A stretch of 57,364 nucleotides of DNA from Clostridia bacterium (GTDB lineage: Bacteria; Bacillota_A; Clostridia; Christensenellales; Aristaeellaceae). A program made the translations under genes and the position numbers. Positions 44,444 through 51,952 of the stretch are shown one piece after another; position 1 is the stretch's first letter; every line of letters starts with the position of its first letter. The stretch lies in NCBI GenBank assembly GCA_017530275.1, contig JAFXMP010000155.1, forward strand, positions 1 through 57,364, written 5' to 3'. The notes under the pieces were generated by a model. The model searched no databases. It saw nothing but the letters and a program-made list of their open reading frames with translations, and was not told the DNA's origin.

Positions 44444-45349
44444 ATGATCCTGTTTGACACCCATGCAGATACCCTGTACAAGCGCGCCTGCCATCCGGAG
44501 GAAGCGCTGGACGTGACGGCAGACAGGCTTTCCCAGGGCGGCGTGACCGTGCAGACCATGGCGCTGTTTGTGGGCGGCAGTTCCGATTTAGAGGATATTG
44601 CCTCCGCCATGGACCGCATGTGGGCGCTCGGCGCGGAATTGCCTAAGGAGGGCCTGCGCCATTTGAACGATTACCGGGAGGCGAAGGAAGGCGACCGGGC
44701 GTATATATACTCCATCGAAGGGTGCGACCTGCTTGCAAACGGCCTTTCCCAATTGGAGGACTGGCGCAAAAAGGGCGTACGTATGGCGGCGCTGACCTGG
44801 AATTATGAAAACTGCGTAGGCACTCCCGCCAAATTGAATGCCGATTCCCCCTTAAAGCCCTTTGGCCGGGAGGCCGTGCGCGAAATGGTTCGTCTGGGCA
44901 TCGCACCGGACACCTCCCACCTGAACGAACGGGGCTTTTATGAGCTGCTGGAAATGGGCGTCGTGCCCCTGGCCTCCCATTCCTGTTGCCGCGCCCTGTG
45001 CGGCCATTGCCGGAACCTCACCGACGATCAGCTACGCGCACTTTTTCAGGCGGGCGGCTATGTGGGCATCAATTTCTATCCTTATTTCTTATCGGATGAC
45101 GGAAATGCTGATCTGAACAGCGTATGCGATCACGCCCTGCACATGATGGAACTGGGCGGAGAAAACCACATCGGCTTCGGTTCCGATTTTGACGGCATCG
45201 AGTGCAAGCCCGAGGGCTTATCCGGTCCCCAGGATTTTCCCGCCCTGTTCAACGCTCTGCGCTGCCGGGGCGTGACTGAAAGCCAGATCGAAGCCATGGC
45301 GGGAAATAACCTGATGGCTTATTATGACCGGATAGACCCGAGAAGGTGA
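44444..45349 (+). CDS. M19-family membrane dipeptidase homologue
   Basis: A 301-residue renal-dipeptidase-like protein: FDTHADTLY (first His-x-Asp metal pair), YSIEGCDLL (bridging Glu), ASHSCCRALCGHCRNL (His ligands) and GFGSDFDGIE (last Asp). This barrel hydrolase cleaves dipeptides. The ATG at 44444 follows GGGAGATGG and is right after the promoter at 44312; the open frame upstream of it contains the terminator and promoter, so it is not coding. No signal peptide, so cytoplasmic. Its stop is followed by element C. Confidence 0.9.
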   Translation: MILFDTHADTLYKRACHPEEALDVTADRLSQGGVTVQTMALFVGGSSDLEDIASAMDRMWALGAELPKEGLRHLNDYREAKEGDRAYIYSIEGCDLLANGLSQLEDWRKKGVRMAALTWNYENCVGTPAKLNADSPLKPFGREAVREMVRLGIAPDTSHLNERGFYELLEMGVVPLASHSCCRALCGHCRNLTDDQLRALFQAGGYVGINFYPYFLSDDGNADLNSVCDHALHMMELGGENHIGFGSDFDGIECKPEGLSGPQDFPALFNALRCRGVTESQIEAMAGNNLMAYYDRIDPRR

Positions 45350-45356
45350 TATCCGT

Positions 45357-45441
45357 AAGAGTTGAGAGCGGAGAGCTGAGAATTGAGATCTAATATTGTC
45401 TAAATAAATCTCAACTCCCAACTCTGAACTCTCAACTCTAT
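45357..45441. repeat. Inverted heptad-repeat intergenic element, copy C
   Basis: The left arm AGAGTTGAGAGCGGAGAGCT (45359-) pairs with the right arm ending CTCTCAACTCT (to 45439). Over 32 bp the two arms are inverted in the same 7-bp register (units near GAGTTGA/GAGTTCA). The loop is AT-rich and contains ATCTAATATTGTC. It occupies the gap between dipeptidase and nucleosidase genes. Confidence 0.8.
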
Positions 45442-45495
45442 CGACACTATCAGCCTGACATATATTCACAACTGAAACTATACAGGAGGGAAAAA

Positions 45496-46203
45496 ATGCT
45501 CGGCATTATCGGGGCTATGGACAAGGAAGTGGATGCTCTGCGGCAGCAGATGACAGACACGGAGGAAAAGCGGGCCGGATTTAGCCGTTTTACCATGGGC
45601 ACACTGTGGGGCGAAAGAGTATGCCTGGCCCAGTGCGGCATCGGCAAGGTGCACGCCGCCCTGTGCGCCCAAAGCATGATCACATCTTTTGATGTTTCCG
45701 CCATCCTGAATATCGGCGTGGCGGGAGCTCTGCGGCCCGGCTTAGGCATCGGCGACACGGTGGTGGCGGACAGCGCTGTTCAGCACGACGTGGACACTTC
45801 CCCCATCGGCGACCCCATCGGCATGGTTTCCGGCCCTAATATCGTGCATTTTCCATGCGATCCCGTCCTTTCTTCCCTGCTGAAACAGGCGGCGGAGGAA
45901 GCGGGCCTGCGCTGGGAAAGCGGTACCGTCGCCACCGGGGATCAATTCATCGTGGGCACGGAAAAAAAGGCCTGGCTTTCAGATACCTTCGGGGCCGCCG
46001 CCTGCGATATGGAGGGCGGGGCCATCGCCCAGTGCTGCTATGAAACGGGCGTGCCCTATGCCGCCGTACGCGCCATTTCCGATACCCGGGACGGAGACGG
46101 GCGGGAATACATGGAAAAGGCGTTGTACGCCTGCGAACAGGAGGAAAAGCTTTTAAGGAAGTTCATTAGGCTCTGGCAAAGCAGGAATGATTCGGTTCAG
46201 TGA
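45496..46203 (+). CDS. mtnN: 5'-methylthioadenosine / S-adenosylhomocysteine nucleosidase
   Basis: A 235-residue phosphorylase-superfamily protein: LGIIGAMDKEVDALR at the start, ILNIGVAGALRPGLGIGDTV, TGDQFIVGTEKK and CDMEGGAIAQCC, with ISDTRDGD holding the catalytic Asp. It cleaves MTA and SAH to adenine and the thioribose, recycling SAM products; the methyltransferases in the window are sources. GGAGGG precedes the start. The usual length is kept. Confidence 0.92.
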   Translation: MLGIIGAMDKEVDALRQQMTDTEEKRAGFSRFTMGTLWGERVCLAQCGIGKVHAALCAQSMITSFDVSAILNIGVAGALRPGLGIGDTVVADSAVQHDVDTSPIGDPIGMVSGPNIVHFPCDPVLSSLLKQAAEEAGLRWESGTVATGDQFIVGTEKKAWLSDTFGAAACDMEGGAIAQCCYETGVPYAAVRAISDTRDGDGREYMEKALYACEQEEKLLRKFIRLWQSRNDSVQ

Positions 46204-46224
46204 TTTCCGCCAGCAAATCAATCT

Positions 46225-46241
46225 CCACTTTTCACTTTTTT
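46225..46241. repeat. Half copy of the heptad-repeat element upstream of dCMP deaminase
   Basis: CCACTTTTCACTTTTTT is the inverted counterpart of the left arm of element D (46714-46737). Together they flank the dCMP deaminase gene as an inverted pair. Confidence 0.55.
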
Positions 46242-46262
46242 ATAAAGTAAGAGGTGTTTGAC

Positions 46263-46730
46263 ATGGACAAATGGGATCATCGATTCATGGAAATGGCTCG
46301 CCTGGTATCCTCCTGGACTAGCTGCTTTGCCCCCAATCGGGCGGTAGGCGCGATCATCGTGAAGGACAAGCGCATCATGACCACCGGCTACAACGGCGCG
46401 CCTGCCGGGATGAAAACCTGCCGGGAGAAGGGCGAATGCCTGCGCCGGAAGCTGGGCATCGAAAGCGGCACCCGGGCGGAAGTCTGCTATGCTGCCCACG
46501 CGGAGCAGAACGCCATCCTGCAGGCCGCGAAATTGGGCATCAGCATCGACGGGGCAACCCTGTACTGCACCCACCAGCCCTGCTCCATCTGCGCGAAAAT
46601 GATCGTGAACGCCGGCATCCGCCGGGTGGTGTACGATCAGGGCTATCCCGATCCCTTTACGCTGGAGATTTTCGGGGAAACGGGTGTGATCCTGGAAAAA
46701 TACGACGGTGACGAAAAAAGTGAAAAGTGA
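46263..46730 (+). CDS. Deoxycytidylate deaminase (ComEB-like)
   Basis: A 155-residue zinc deaminase: NRAVGAIIVKDKRIMTTGYN, then CYAAHAEQNAILQAA with the His and catalytic Glu, and YCTHQPCSICAKMIVNAGI with the zinc Cys pair. It makes dUMP from dCMP for thymidylate. ATG 46263 with AGAGG upstream is chosen over GTG 46254. The last few codons (GDEKSEK) are encoded by the left arm of element D, so the repeat has supplied the present C-terminus and stop. Confidence 0.9.
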   Translation: MDKWDHRFMEMARLVSSWTSCFAPNRAVGAIIVKDKRIMTTGYNGAPAGMKTCREKGECLRRKLGIESGTRAEVCYAAHAEQNAILQAAKLGISIDGATLYCTHQPCSICAKMIVNAGIRRVVYDQGYPDPFTLEIFGETGVILEKYDGDEKSEK

Positions 46731-46810
46731 AAAGTGGAAAATGAAGATTTGGATAGCAGCAGCGTTCTGTTATCCGGCAAAATGATCAGCTATATAGATT
46801 TCCACTTTTA
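46714..46810. repeat. Inverted heptad-repeat intergenic element, copy D
   Basis: Three AAAAGTG units (46714-46737) followed by GAAAATG face a right arm ATTTCCACTTTTA (46798-46810). An inner stem GGATAGCAG pairs with CTGTTATCC with one mismatch. It overlaps the stop codon of the dCMP deaminase gene and ends 18 bp before the LCP start codon. Confidence 0.75.
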
Positions 46811-46828
46811 TAGACGGAGGCGATAGTC

Positions 46829-47836
46829 ATGAAACGTTTGCTCACCCTTGTTTTAGCAGCTATCCTGCTGCTTTCCATCCTGCCGGAAGCCTTAACGGCG
46901 GACGATCCCGATCCCATTCCCGTGATTGCAAAGGAGGACCTTTCCCCCACTCCCTTAGGACTGCACCACTATATGCTGATCTGCGTGGATTCCTGGGCGG
47001 CGGACCTGAGCAAGACCGGCCAGCACACCGACGGCCTCATGCTGGTCACGGTGGACGAATACGCACATCGGGTGATGCTCACCAGCTTTATCCGGGATAT
47101 GCTGATCCAGCGGCCCGACGGCAAATTCGGCCGCATCAACAACATCATGGACCTGATGAGCCCCAAAATCAAAAACGGCATCGACGGAAAACAGGGCATC
47201 CAGATGCTGGTGGACACCATCAACACCCATTTTGACCTGCAAATCGAACATTTTATCGTGGTAGACTTCAAGCAGGTGGAAAACATCATCGATGCGGTCG
47301 GCGGTGTGGACATCACTGTGACCAACCGGGAAGCATCCTATCTGAAAAACTATTCCATTTCCAGCACCTCTACCACCCCCGCCATGGGCAGCGGCGGTAC
47401 CTACCATTTCTCCGGTCACGCCGCGGTGATCTATATGCGCATCCGTAAGCGGGAAACGGCAGAATACCTGCACGCCGACGGCACCTTCCACAGCGATAAT
47501 CAGGATTTTGGCCGCACTTACCGGGATCGGGTGGTGCTGGCCTCCATCGCGGAAAGCTTGAAGGATATTTCCTATCAGGACGCGCTGAAGCTGCTGGACG
47601 TGATCCTCGCCAACACCGTGTACACCAACATGACCACTGACGATTTGATGGACGCTCTGGACCTGGCCATGCAGATGCGGGGCGTGCCCGTGGAGCATAT
47701 CCGCATGCCCATCGACGGTACTTATGAGGAATTCCCTTACGCGGGTATGGCCACAAAACAGATGGATTTTATCAAAAACCGGGAGGCCCTATGGAGCTTC
47801 CTGCTGGACAGCTTTGTGGTGGTGGACGAGGAATGA
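46829..47836 (+). CDS. LytR-CpsA-Psr (LCP) family protein
   Basis: A 335-residue exported protein. A signal sequence (LLTLVLAAILLLSILPEALTA) precedes the LCP domain: CVDSWAADLSKTGQHTDGLM, LTSFIRDMLIQRP with catalytic Arg, KFGRINNIM, VDFKQVENIIDAVGGVDI, IYMRIRKRET and DFGRTYRDRVVLASIAESL. LCP enzymes transfer wall polymers such as teichoic acid to peptidoglycan. GGAGGCGA precedes the ATG. The classic N-terminal membrane anchor is replaced by a cleavable-looking signal peptide. Overlaps the HAD gene by 4 bp. Confidence 0.9.
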   Translation: MKRLLTLVLAAILLLSILPEALTADDPDPIPVIAKEDLSPTPLGLHHYMLICVDSWAADLSKTGQHTDGLMLVTVDEYAHRVMLTSFIRDMLIQRPDGKFGRINNIMDLMSPKIKNGIDGKQGIQMLVDTINTHFDLQIEHFIVVDFKQVENIIDAVGGVDITVTNREASYLKNYSISSTSTTPAMGSGGTYHFSGHAAVIYMRIRKRETAEYLHADGTFHSDNQDFGRTYRDRVVLASIAESLKDISYQDALKLLDVILANTVYTNMTTDDLMDALDLAMQMRGVPVEHIRMPIDGTYEEFPYAGMATKQMDFIKNREALWSFLLDSFVVVDEE

Positions 47837-48477
47837 GCTTTCAGGCGGTCATTTTCGATATGGACGGGCTGCTGATGGACAGCGAGTGCGTGGGCCTCAC
47901 CGTGATGCACGAATGCGGGCTGCTGCAGGGATATGATATCCCTGTGGACATGGTGCGGGAAACCATCGGGAGCAATAAGCAGTCCTCCAGTGATTTTTAC
48001 CATCAATTTTTTCCCGATCTGGACACAGACAGGCTGTTTCTGGACTTCAAAAACGCCATGTGCGATTTAGCGCGGCAGGGCGGCATTCCCTTGAAAAAAG
48101 GGGCGCGGGAACTGCTGGAAGCGGTGAAAGCGCGGCATATTCCCATGGCCGTGGCTTCCTCCAGCGGCCTTGGCACCATCCGCATCTATTTGGAATCTGT
48201 TGGCATCATTTCCTATTTTGATCAAATCATGACCGGCAGCGGCCTGCCCTCCAAGCCAGCGCCGGACGTGTTTCTGAAAACGGCGGAAGAGCTGAACGCG
48301 CCGCCGGAACGCTGCCTGGTGCTGGAGGATTCCATTCACGGCGTACAGGCGGGCCGAGCCGCGGGCATGACGGTGGCCATGGTCCCCGATATGATCCCCT
48401 ATACCGATGATTTGAAACCCTTCTGCGATTACGTGCTGCCTGACCTTACGGCGGTGATCCCGCTGCTTGACGCATGA
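47833..48477 (+). CDS. HAD-family phosphatase (beta-phosphoglucomutase-like)
   Basis: A 214-residue HAD enzyme: VIFDMDGLLMDSE (nucleophile Asp pair), PMAVASSSGLGTI (motif II Ser), GSGLPSKPAPDVF (motif III Lys) and VLEDSIHGVQAGRAAGM (motif IV). The cap is the small helical type of beta-phosphoglucomutase and related phosphatases. The start ATG overlaps the LCP stop, and its end overlaps rlmH (ATGA), so the three genes are translationally coupled. The substrate is unknown. Confidence 0.88.
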   Translation: MSFQAVIFDMDGLLMDSECVGLTVMHECGLLQGYDIPVDMVRETIGSNKQSSSDFYHQFFPDLDTDRLFLDFKNAMCDLARQGGIPLKKGARELLEAVKARHIPMAVASSSGLGTIRIYLESVGIISYFDQIMTGSGLPSKPAPDVFLKTAEELNAPPERCLVLEDSIHGVQAGRAAGMTVAMVPDMIPYTDDLKPFCDYVLPDLTAVIPLLDA

Positions 48478-48950
48478 CCGCCGCCATTGTTTGCGTGGGG
48501 CGGCTTCGGGAAAAGGGCTACGCCGCCGCCGCGGAGGAGTATTTGAAGCGCCTGTCCCGCTATGGGAAAACTGAGATCATCGAACTGTCCGATCTGCCGG
48601 AACCCGCCAACGCCTCCGACGCGGACCGGATGCAGGTTATGGAAAAGGAAGGACAAAGCATTCTTTCCAGGCTCAAGCCTGCTGATCACGTGATTGCTCT
48701 ATGTATCGACGGTCCCCAAATGACCAGCGAAGCTTTCGCGGCCCGGGTAAGCGATCTGGAAATGCGGGGAAACCGTATCGTGTTCGTCATCGGCGGTTCC
48801 CTGGGCCTGTCTCACGCCGTGATACAAAGGGCCAGCGAAAAGCTTTCCCTGTCCAAAATGACCTTCCCCCATCAACTGGCCCGGGTGCTGCTGCTGGAAC
48901 AGCTATACCGCGCCTGCAAGATCAACGCGGGAGAGCGCTATCACAAGTAA
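48474..48950 (+). CDS. rlmH: 23S rRNA (pseudouridine1915-N3)-methyltransferase RlmH
   Basis: A 158-residue SPOUT methyltransferase: AIVCVGRLREKGYAAAAEEY, IALCIDGPQMTSEAF, VFVIGGSLGLS (knot), and LSKMTFPHQLARVLLLEQLY and RACKINAGERYHK at the end, the hallmark C-terminus. It methylates pseudouridine 1915 on assembled ribosomes. The start overlaps the HAD gene. The full family length is present. Confidence 0.95.
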   Translation: MTAAIVCVGRLREKGYAAAAEEYLKRLSRYGKTEIIELSDLPEPANASDADRMQVMEKEGQSILSRLKPADHVIALCIDGPQMTSEAFAARVSDLEMRGNRIVFVIGGSLGLSHAVIQRASEKLSLSKMTFPHQLARVLLLEQLYRACKINAGERYHK

Positions 48951-48973
48951 ACTGTCTTTCTTCTGTTTTTTTA

Positions 48974-49002
48974 TTGACACGCATCCATGTATACATTATA
49001 AT
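48974..49002 (+). promoter_or_regulatory. Consensus promoter of the DUF3798 transporter operon, with TGTATACA palindrome
   Basis: TTGACA (48974-48979), 17 bp, TATAAT (48997-49002): perfect consensus. The spacer ends in the palindrome ATGTATACAT (48987-48996), whose core TGTATACA matches the operator-like palindrome at 31369-31378. A repressor there would block polymerase. Confidence 0.8.
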
Positions 49003-49045
49003 GCTTCATCATATACCATCGGGAAAAATGAAGGAGGATTACCCC

Positions 49046-50185
49046 ATGAAGAAACTGTTTGCACTGTTTATGGCCGTTCTGATGGCGCTCAGCCTCGCGA
49101 ACATCGCCCTGGCCGACGATGCTCCCGCCTATAAGATCGCTATCATGACCGGCACCAACTCCCAGGGTGAGGAAGAAGTGTATGCCGCTTCCGCGCTGGC
49201 TGAAAAGTATCCCGGCAAAGTCATCCATGACACCTATCCCGACAACTTCTCTTCCGAAGTGGAAACCACCATTTCCAAGCTGATTGCTTTTGCCAGCGAT
49301 CCCGACGTGAAGGCCATCATCTTTGTGCAGGCCGTTCAGGGCGCTACCGCCGCTTTCACTCAGATCACCAAGGAAATGGGCCGTGACGACATCCTGCTCA
49401 TCGCTGGCGTTCCTGCCGAAGACCCCGCCGACATTTCCGCCGCCACGGACATCGTGCTCGCCAACGACGAAATCGGCTGCGGTTATCAGGTAGCCGACCT
49501 GGCCAGCATGTGGGAATGCGACGTGCTGGTGCACTATTCCTTCGCCCGTCACCTGTCCTATGAAACCATCGTTGCCAAGCGCGACGCGATGAAGGCCACC
49601 GCTGAATCCATGGGCATTGAGTTTGTGGAACGCGACTGCCCCGACCCCACCGGCGATGCTGGCATGAGCGGCGCTCAGGCTGCTGTGCTGGAAGATATTC
49701 CGAAGGTCATGCAGGAATATGCCGGCAAGAAAGTATGCTTCTACTGCACCAACTGCGGCCTGCAGGTTGCCCTGCAGCAGGCGATCGTGAACGAGCCCAA
49801 CGCCTACTACGCGCTGCCCTGCTGCCCCAGCCCCTATCACGGCTTCCAGGAAGCTTTCGGCCTCACCGCCACCTACGGCGATGTGGAAGGCGCTATCAAG
49901 AACCTGGCCACCTACCTGAACGATCATAACGCCGTGGACCGTTTCTCCACCTGGAGCCTGCCCGTCAACATGACCATGATCAATGCCGGTTATGAATACG
50001 CCTGCATGTACGCAGAAGGCAAGACTGATGGCAAGGTGGATGTGGCCGCGCTGACCCAGTGCATTGCAAACGCCGCTGGCAGCGAAATCGAACTGGGCGC
50101 TTATGTGGACGCTTCTGGCGTTGAATATCCCAACTACCTGCTCATCGCCCTCGAGCCCATCAACTTCGCGGACTATCTGAACTAA
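49046..50185 (+). CDS. DUF3798-family exported substrate-binding protein
   Basis: A 379-residue protein. A signal peptide (KLFALFMAVLMALSLANIALA) leads to a two-lobe periplasmic-binding fold: YKIAIMTGTNSQGEEEVYAA, VKAIIFVQAVQGATAAF, DILLIAGVPAEDPAD, KVCFYCTNCGLQVALQQAI, ALPCCPSPYHGFQEAF. This matches DUF3798, found beside sugar/nucleoside-type ABC genes. No lipobox Cys is present at the cleavage site, although monoderm binding proteins are normally lipid-anchored. ATG 49046 has AAGGAGG. Codon bias looks strong, fitting a highly expressed binding protein. The ligand is unknown. Confidence 0.85.
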   Translation: MKKLFALFMAVLMALSLANIALADDAPAYKIAIMTGTNSQGEEEVYAASALAEKYPGKVIHDTYPDNFSSEVETTISKLIAFASDPDVKAIIFVQAVQGATAAFTQITKEMGRDDILLIAGVPAEDPADISAATDIVLANDEIGCGYQVADLASMWECDVLVHYSFARHLSYETIVAKRDAMKATAESMGIEFVERDCPDPTGDAGMSGAQAAVLEDIPKVMQEYAGKKVCFYCTNCGLQVALQQAIVNEPNAYYALPCCPSPYHGFQEAFGLTATYGDVEGAIKNLATYLNDHNAVDRFSTWSLPVNMTMINAGYEYACMYAEGKTDGKVDVAALTQCIANAAGSEIELGAYVDASGVEYPNYLLIALEPINFADYLN

Positions 50186-50199
50186 TCCATTCGGTTTCA

Positions 50200-50308
50200 G
50201 GGCTGTTCGGGGCATCCGGTTTATCCGGGCCCCGGGCAGCTCTCCCTTTTTTGTAATGCGGGTTTTCCATGGGACACGGTTTTCTGCCGCGCGCCATGGA
50301 AAGCCCGC
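50200..50308 (+). terminator. Partial terminator and long hairpin after the binding-protein gene
   Basis: The first hairpin (50200-50241), built on GGGCTG...CAGCTC with GGGGC/GCCCC, is followed by CCCTTTTTTG. Then gcgggttttccatgg (50258-50272) pairs with ccatggaaagcccgc (50294-50308) with one G-U pair. Such structures usually let the binding-protein mRNA accumulate while only some transcripts continue into the ATPase and permeases. Confidence 0.7.
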
Positions 50309-50359
50309 TGAGAACGCCGGCGACGGGTATGCGCCGGATGCGGAAAGGAGTTGCGGTTT

Positions 50360-51952
50360 TTGGCCAATGATTATATCCTGGAAATGAACCATATCACCAA
50401 ACAATATGGCTCCAACGCGGTGCTCAAGGACGTTTCCCTGAAGGTACGCCCCGGGGAAATCCATGCGCTGCTTGGAGAGAACGGCGCAGGAAAATCCACG
50501 CTGATGAATGTGCTTTTCGGTATGCCGGTGATCCATTCCACCGGCGGCTTTGAGGGCGAAGTGATTTTTAACGGCGAGAAGGTTAGCATCGCCTCCCCCA
50601 TGGACGCCATGGAAAAGGGCATCGGCATGGTGCACCAGGAATTTATGCTGATTCCCGGCTTCAGCGTAACGGACAATATCAAGCTGAACCGGGAAATCAC
50701 CAAGTCCTGGCTGGTCAGCAAGGTACTGGGCAAGGATCTGGAATTCCTGGATACCAAGTCCATGTCACGGGACGCCCGCAAGGCCCTGGACGGCGTGGGC
50801 ATGAGCATCGAGGAATACGTCTTGGTGAGCGGACTGCCCGTGGGGCATATGCAGTTTATCGAAATCGCCCGTGAAATCGACAAATCCGGCATGAAACTAC
50901 TGGTGTTTGATGAACCCACCGCTGTGCTGACGGAAAGCGAGGCCCAGCAGCTGCTGAGCGTGATGAAGGATATCGCGTCCAAGGGCATCGCCATCATTTT
51001 CATCACGCACCGTCTGGACGAGGTGATGGACGCCGCTGATACTGTGACGATCCTCAGGGACGGTACGCTGGTGTCCTCCTTCCCCAAAGCGGAAACCACG
51101 CCCGAAAAACTGGCCGCGCTGATGATCGGCCGGGGCGATGAAAGCGTGATCCAGGTCAGCAAGCGCACGGAAGAAATCCGGGGCGGCGTGGCTATGTCCA
51201 TCCGGGATCTTTGGGTGAACATGCCCGGCGAAGTGGATAAGGGCGTCAATTTAGAGGTGCGGGAAGGCGAAATCTTAGGCATCGGCGGCTTGGCGGGCCA
51301 GGGAAAGATCGGCGTTCCCAACGGCGTCATGGGCCTGTACGAGGCCATAGGCGATGTGGAATTATTCGGTCAGAAGCTGCCCCTGGGCGACGCGAAAGCC
51401 GCTTTGAAGGCGGGCCTTGCCATGGTCAGTGAAGACCGCCGGGGCGTAGGTCTGCTTCTGGATCAGTCCATCGAAGATAATATCGCCTTTACGGCCATGC
51501 AGGTGAACGGAGATTTCCAGAAAGGTTTCCTGCATCAGAAGGACACTCGCGCCATCCGGCGCTACGCGGAGGAAATGATCAAAGAACTGGATATCCGCTG
51601 CACCTCCCCCGCCCAGCCGGTGGGCACCCTGTCCGGCGGCAATCAGCAAAAGGTATGCGTAGCGCGGGCGCTGGCCCTAAAGCCCAAGTTTCTTTTCGTT
51701 TCCGAACCCACTCGCGGCATCGACATCGGCGCGAAGCAGTTGGTGCTGGAGACGCTGGTTCGGCTGAACCGGGACATGGGTATGACCGTAGTGATGGTTT
51801 CTTCTGAATTGCAGGAACTGCGTTCCATCTGTGACCGCATCGCCATCGTGGCGGAAGGCAAGGTGGTGGACATCCTGAAAGCCAATGCTTCGGACACGGC
51901 CTTCGGTTTGGCCATGTCCGGGGTGAAATCAAAGGAGGGTGAAGAAGCATGA
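50360..51952 (+). CDS. ABC transporter ATPase with two nucleotide-binding domains
   Basis: A 530-residue protein of the RbsA/BMP-transporter type. The first domain has HALLGENGAGKSTLMN (Walker A) and LLVFDEPTAVLTESE (Walker B). In it LSGGQ is replaced by a VGHMQFIEIARE stretch, typical for this branch. The second domain has a degenerate Walker A (GIGGLAGQGKIG) and an intact GTLSGGNQQKVCVARALALK. The TTG at 50360 has AAAGGAG upstream at the right distance. It energises the two permeases downstream and overlaps the first by 4 bp. Confidence 0.93.
   Translation: MANDYILEMNHITKQYGSNAVLKDVSLKVRPGEIHALLGENGAGKSTLMNVLFGMPVIHSTGGFEGEVIFNGEKVSIASPMDAMEKGIGMVHQEFMLIPGFSVTDNIKLNREITKSWLVSKVLGKDLEFLDTKSMSRDARKALDGVGMSIEEYVLVSGLPVGHMQFIEIAREIDKSGMKLLVFDEPTAVLTESEAQQLLSVMKDIASKGIAIIFITHRLDEVMDAADTVTILRDGTLVSSFPKAETTPEKLAALMIGRGDESVIQVSKRTEEIRGGVAMSIRDLWVNMPGEVDKGVNLEVREGEILGIGGLAGQGKIGVPNGVMGLYEAIGDVELFGQKLPLGDAKAALKAGLAMVSEDRRGVGLLLDQSIEDNIAFTAMQVNGDFQKGFLHQKDTRAIRRYAEEMIKELDIRCTSPAQPVGTLSGGNQQKVCVARALALKPKFLFVSEPTRGIDIGAKQLVLETLVRLNRDMGMTVVMVSSELQELRSICDRIAIVAEGKVVDILKANASDTAFGLAMSGVKSKEGEEA

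Noticed and set aside
48971..50635. Long minus-strand open frame opposite the DUF3798 gene
   Set aside because: It crosses the consensus promoter and the operon's hairpins and has no ribosome binding site; the plus gene is unambiguous.
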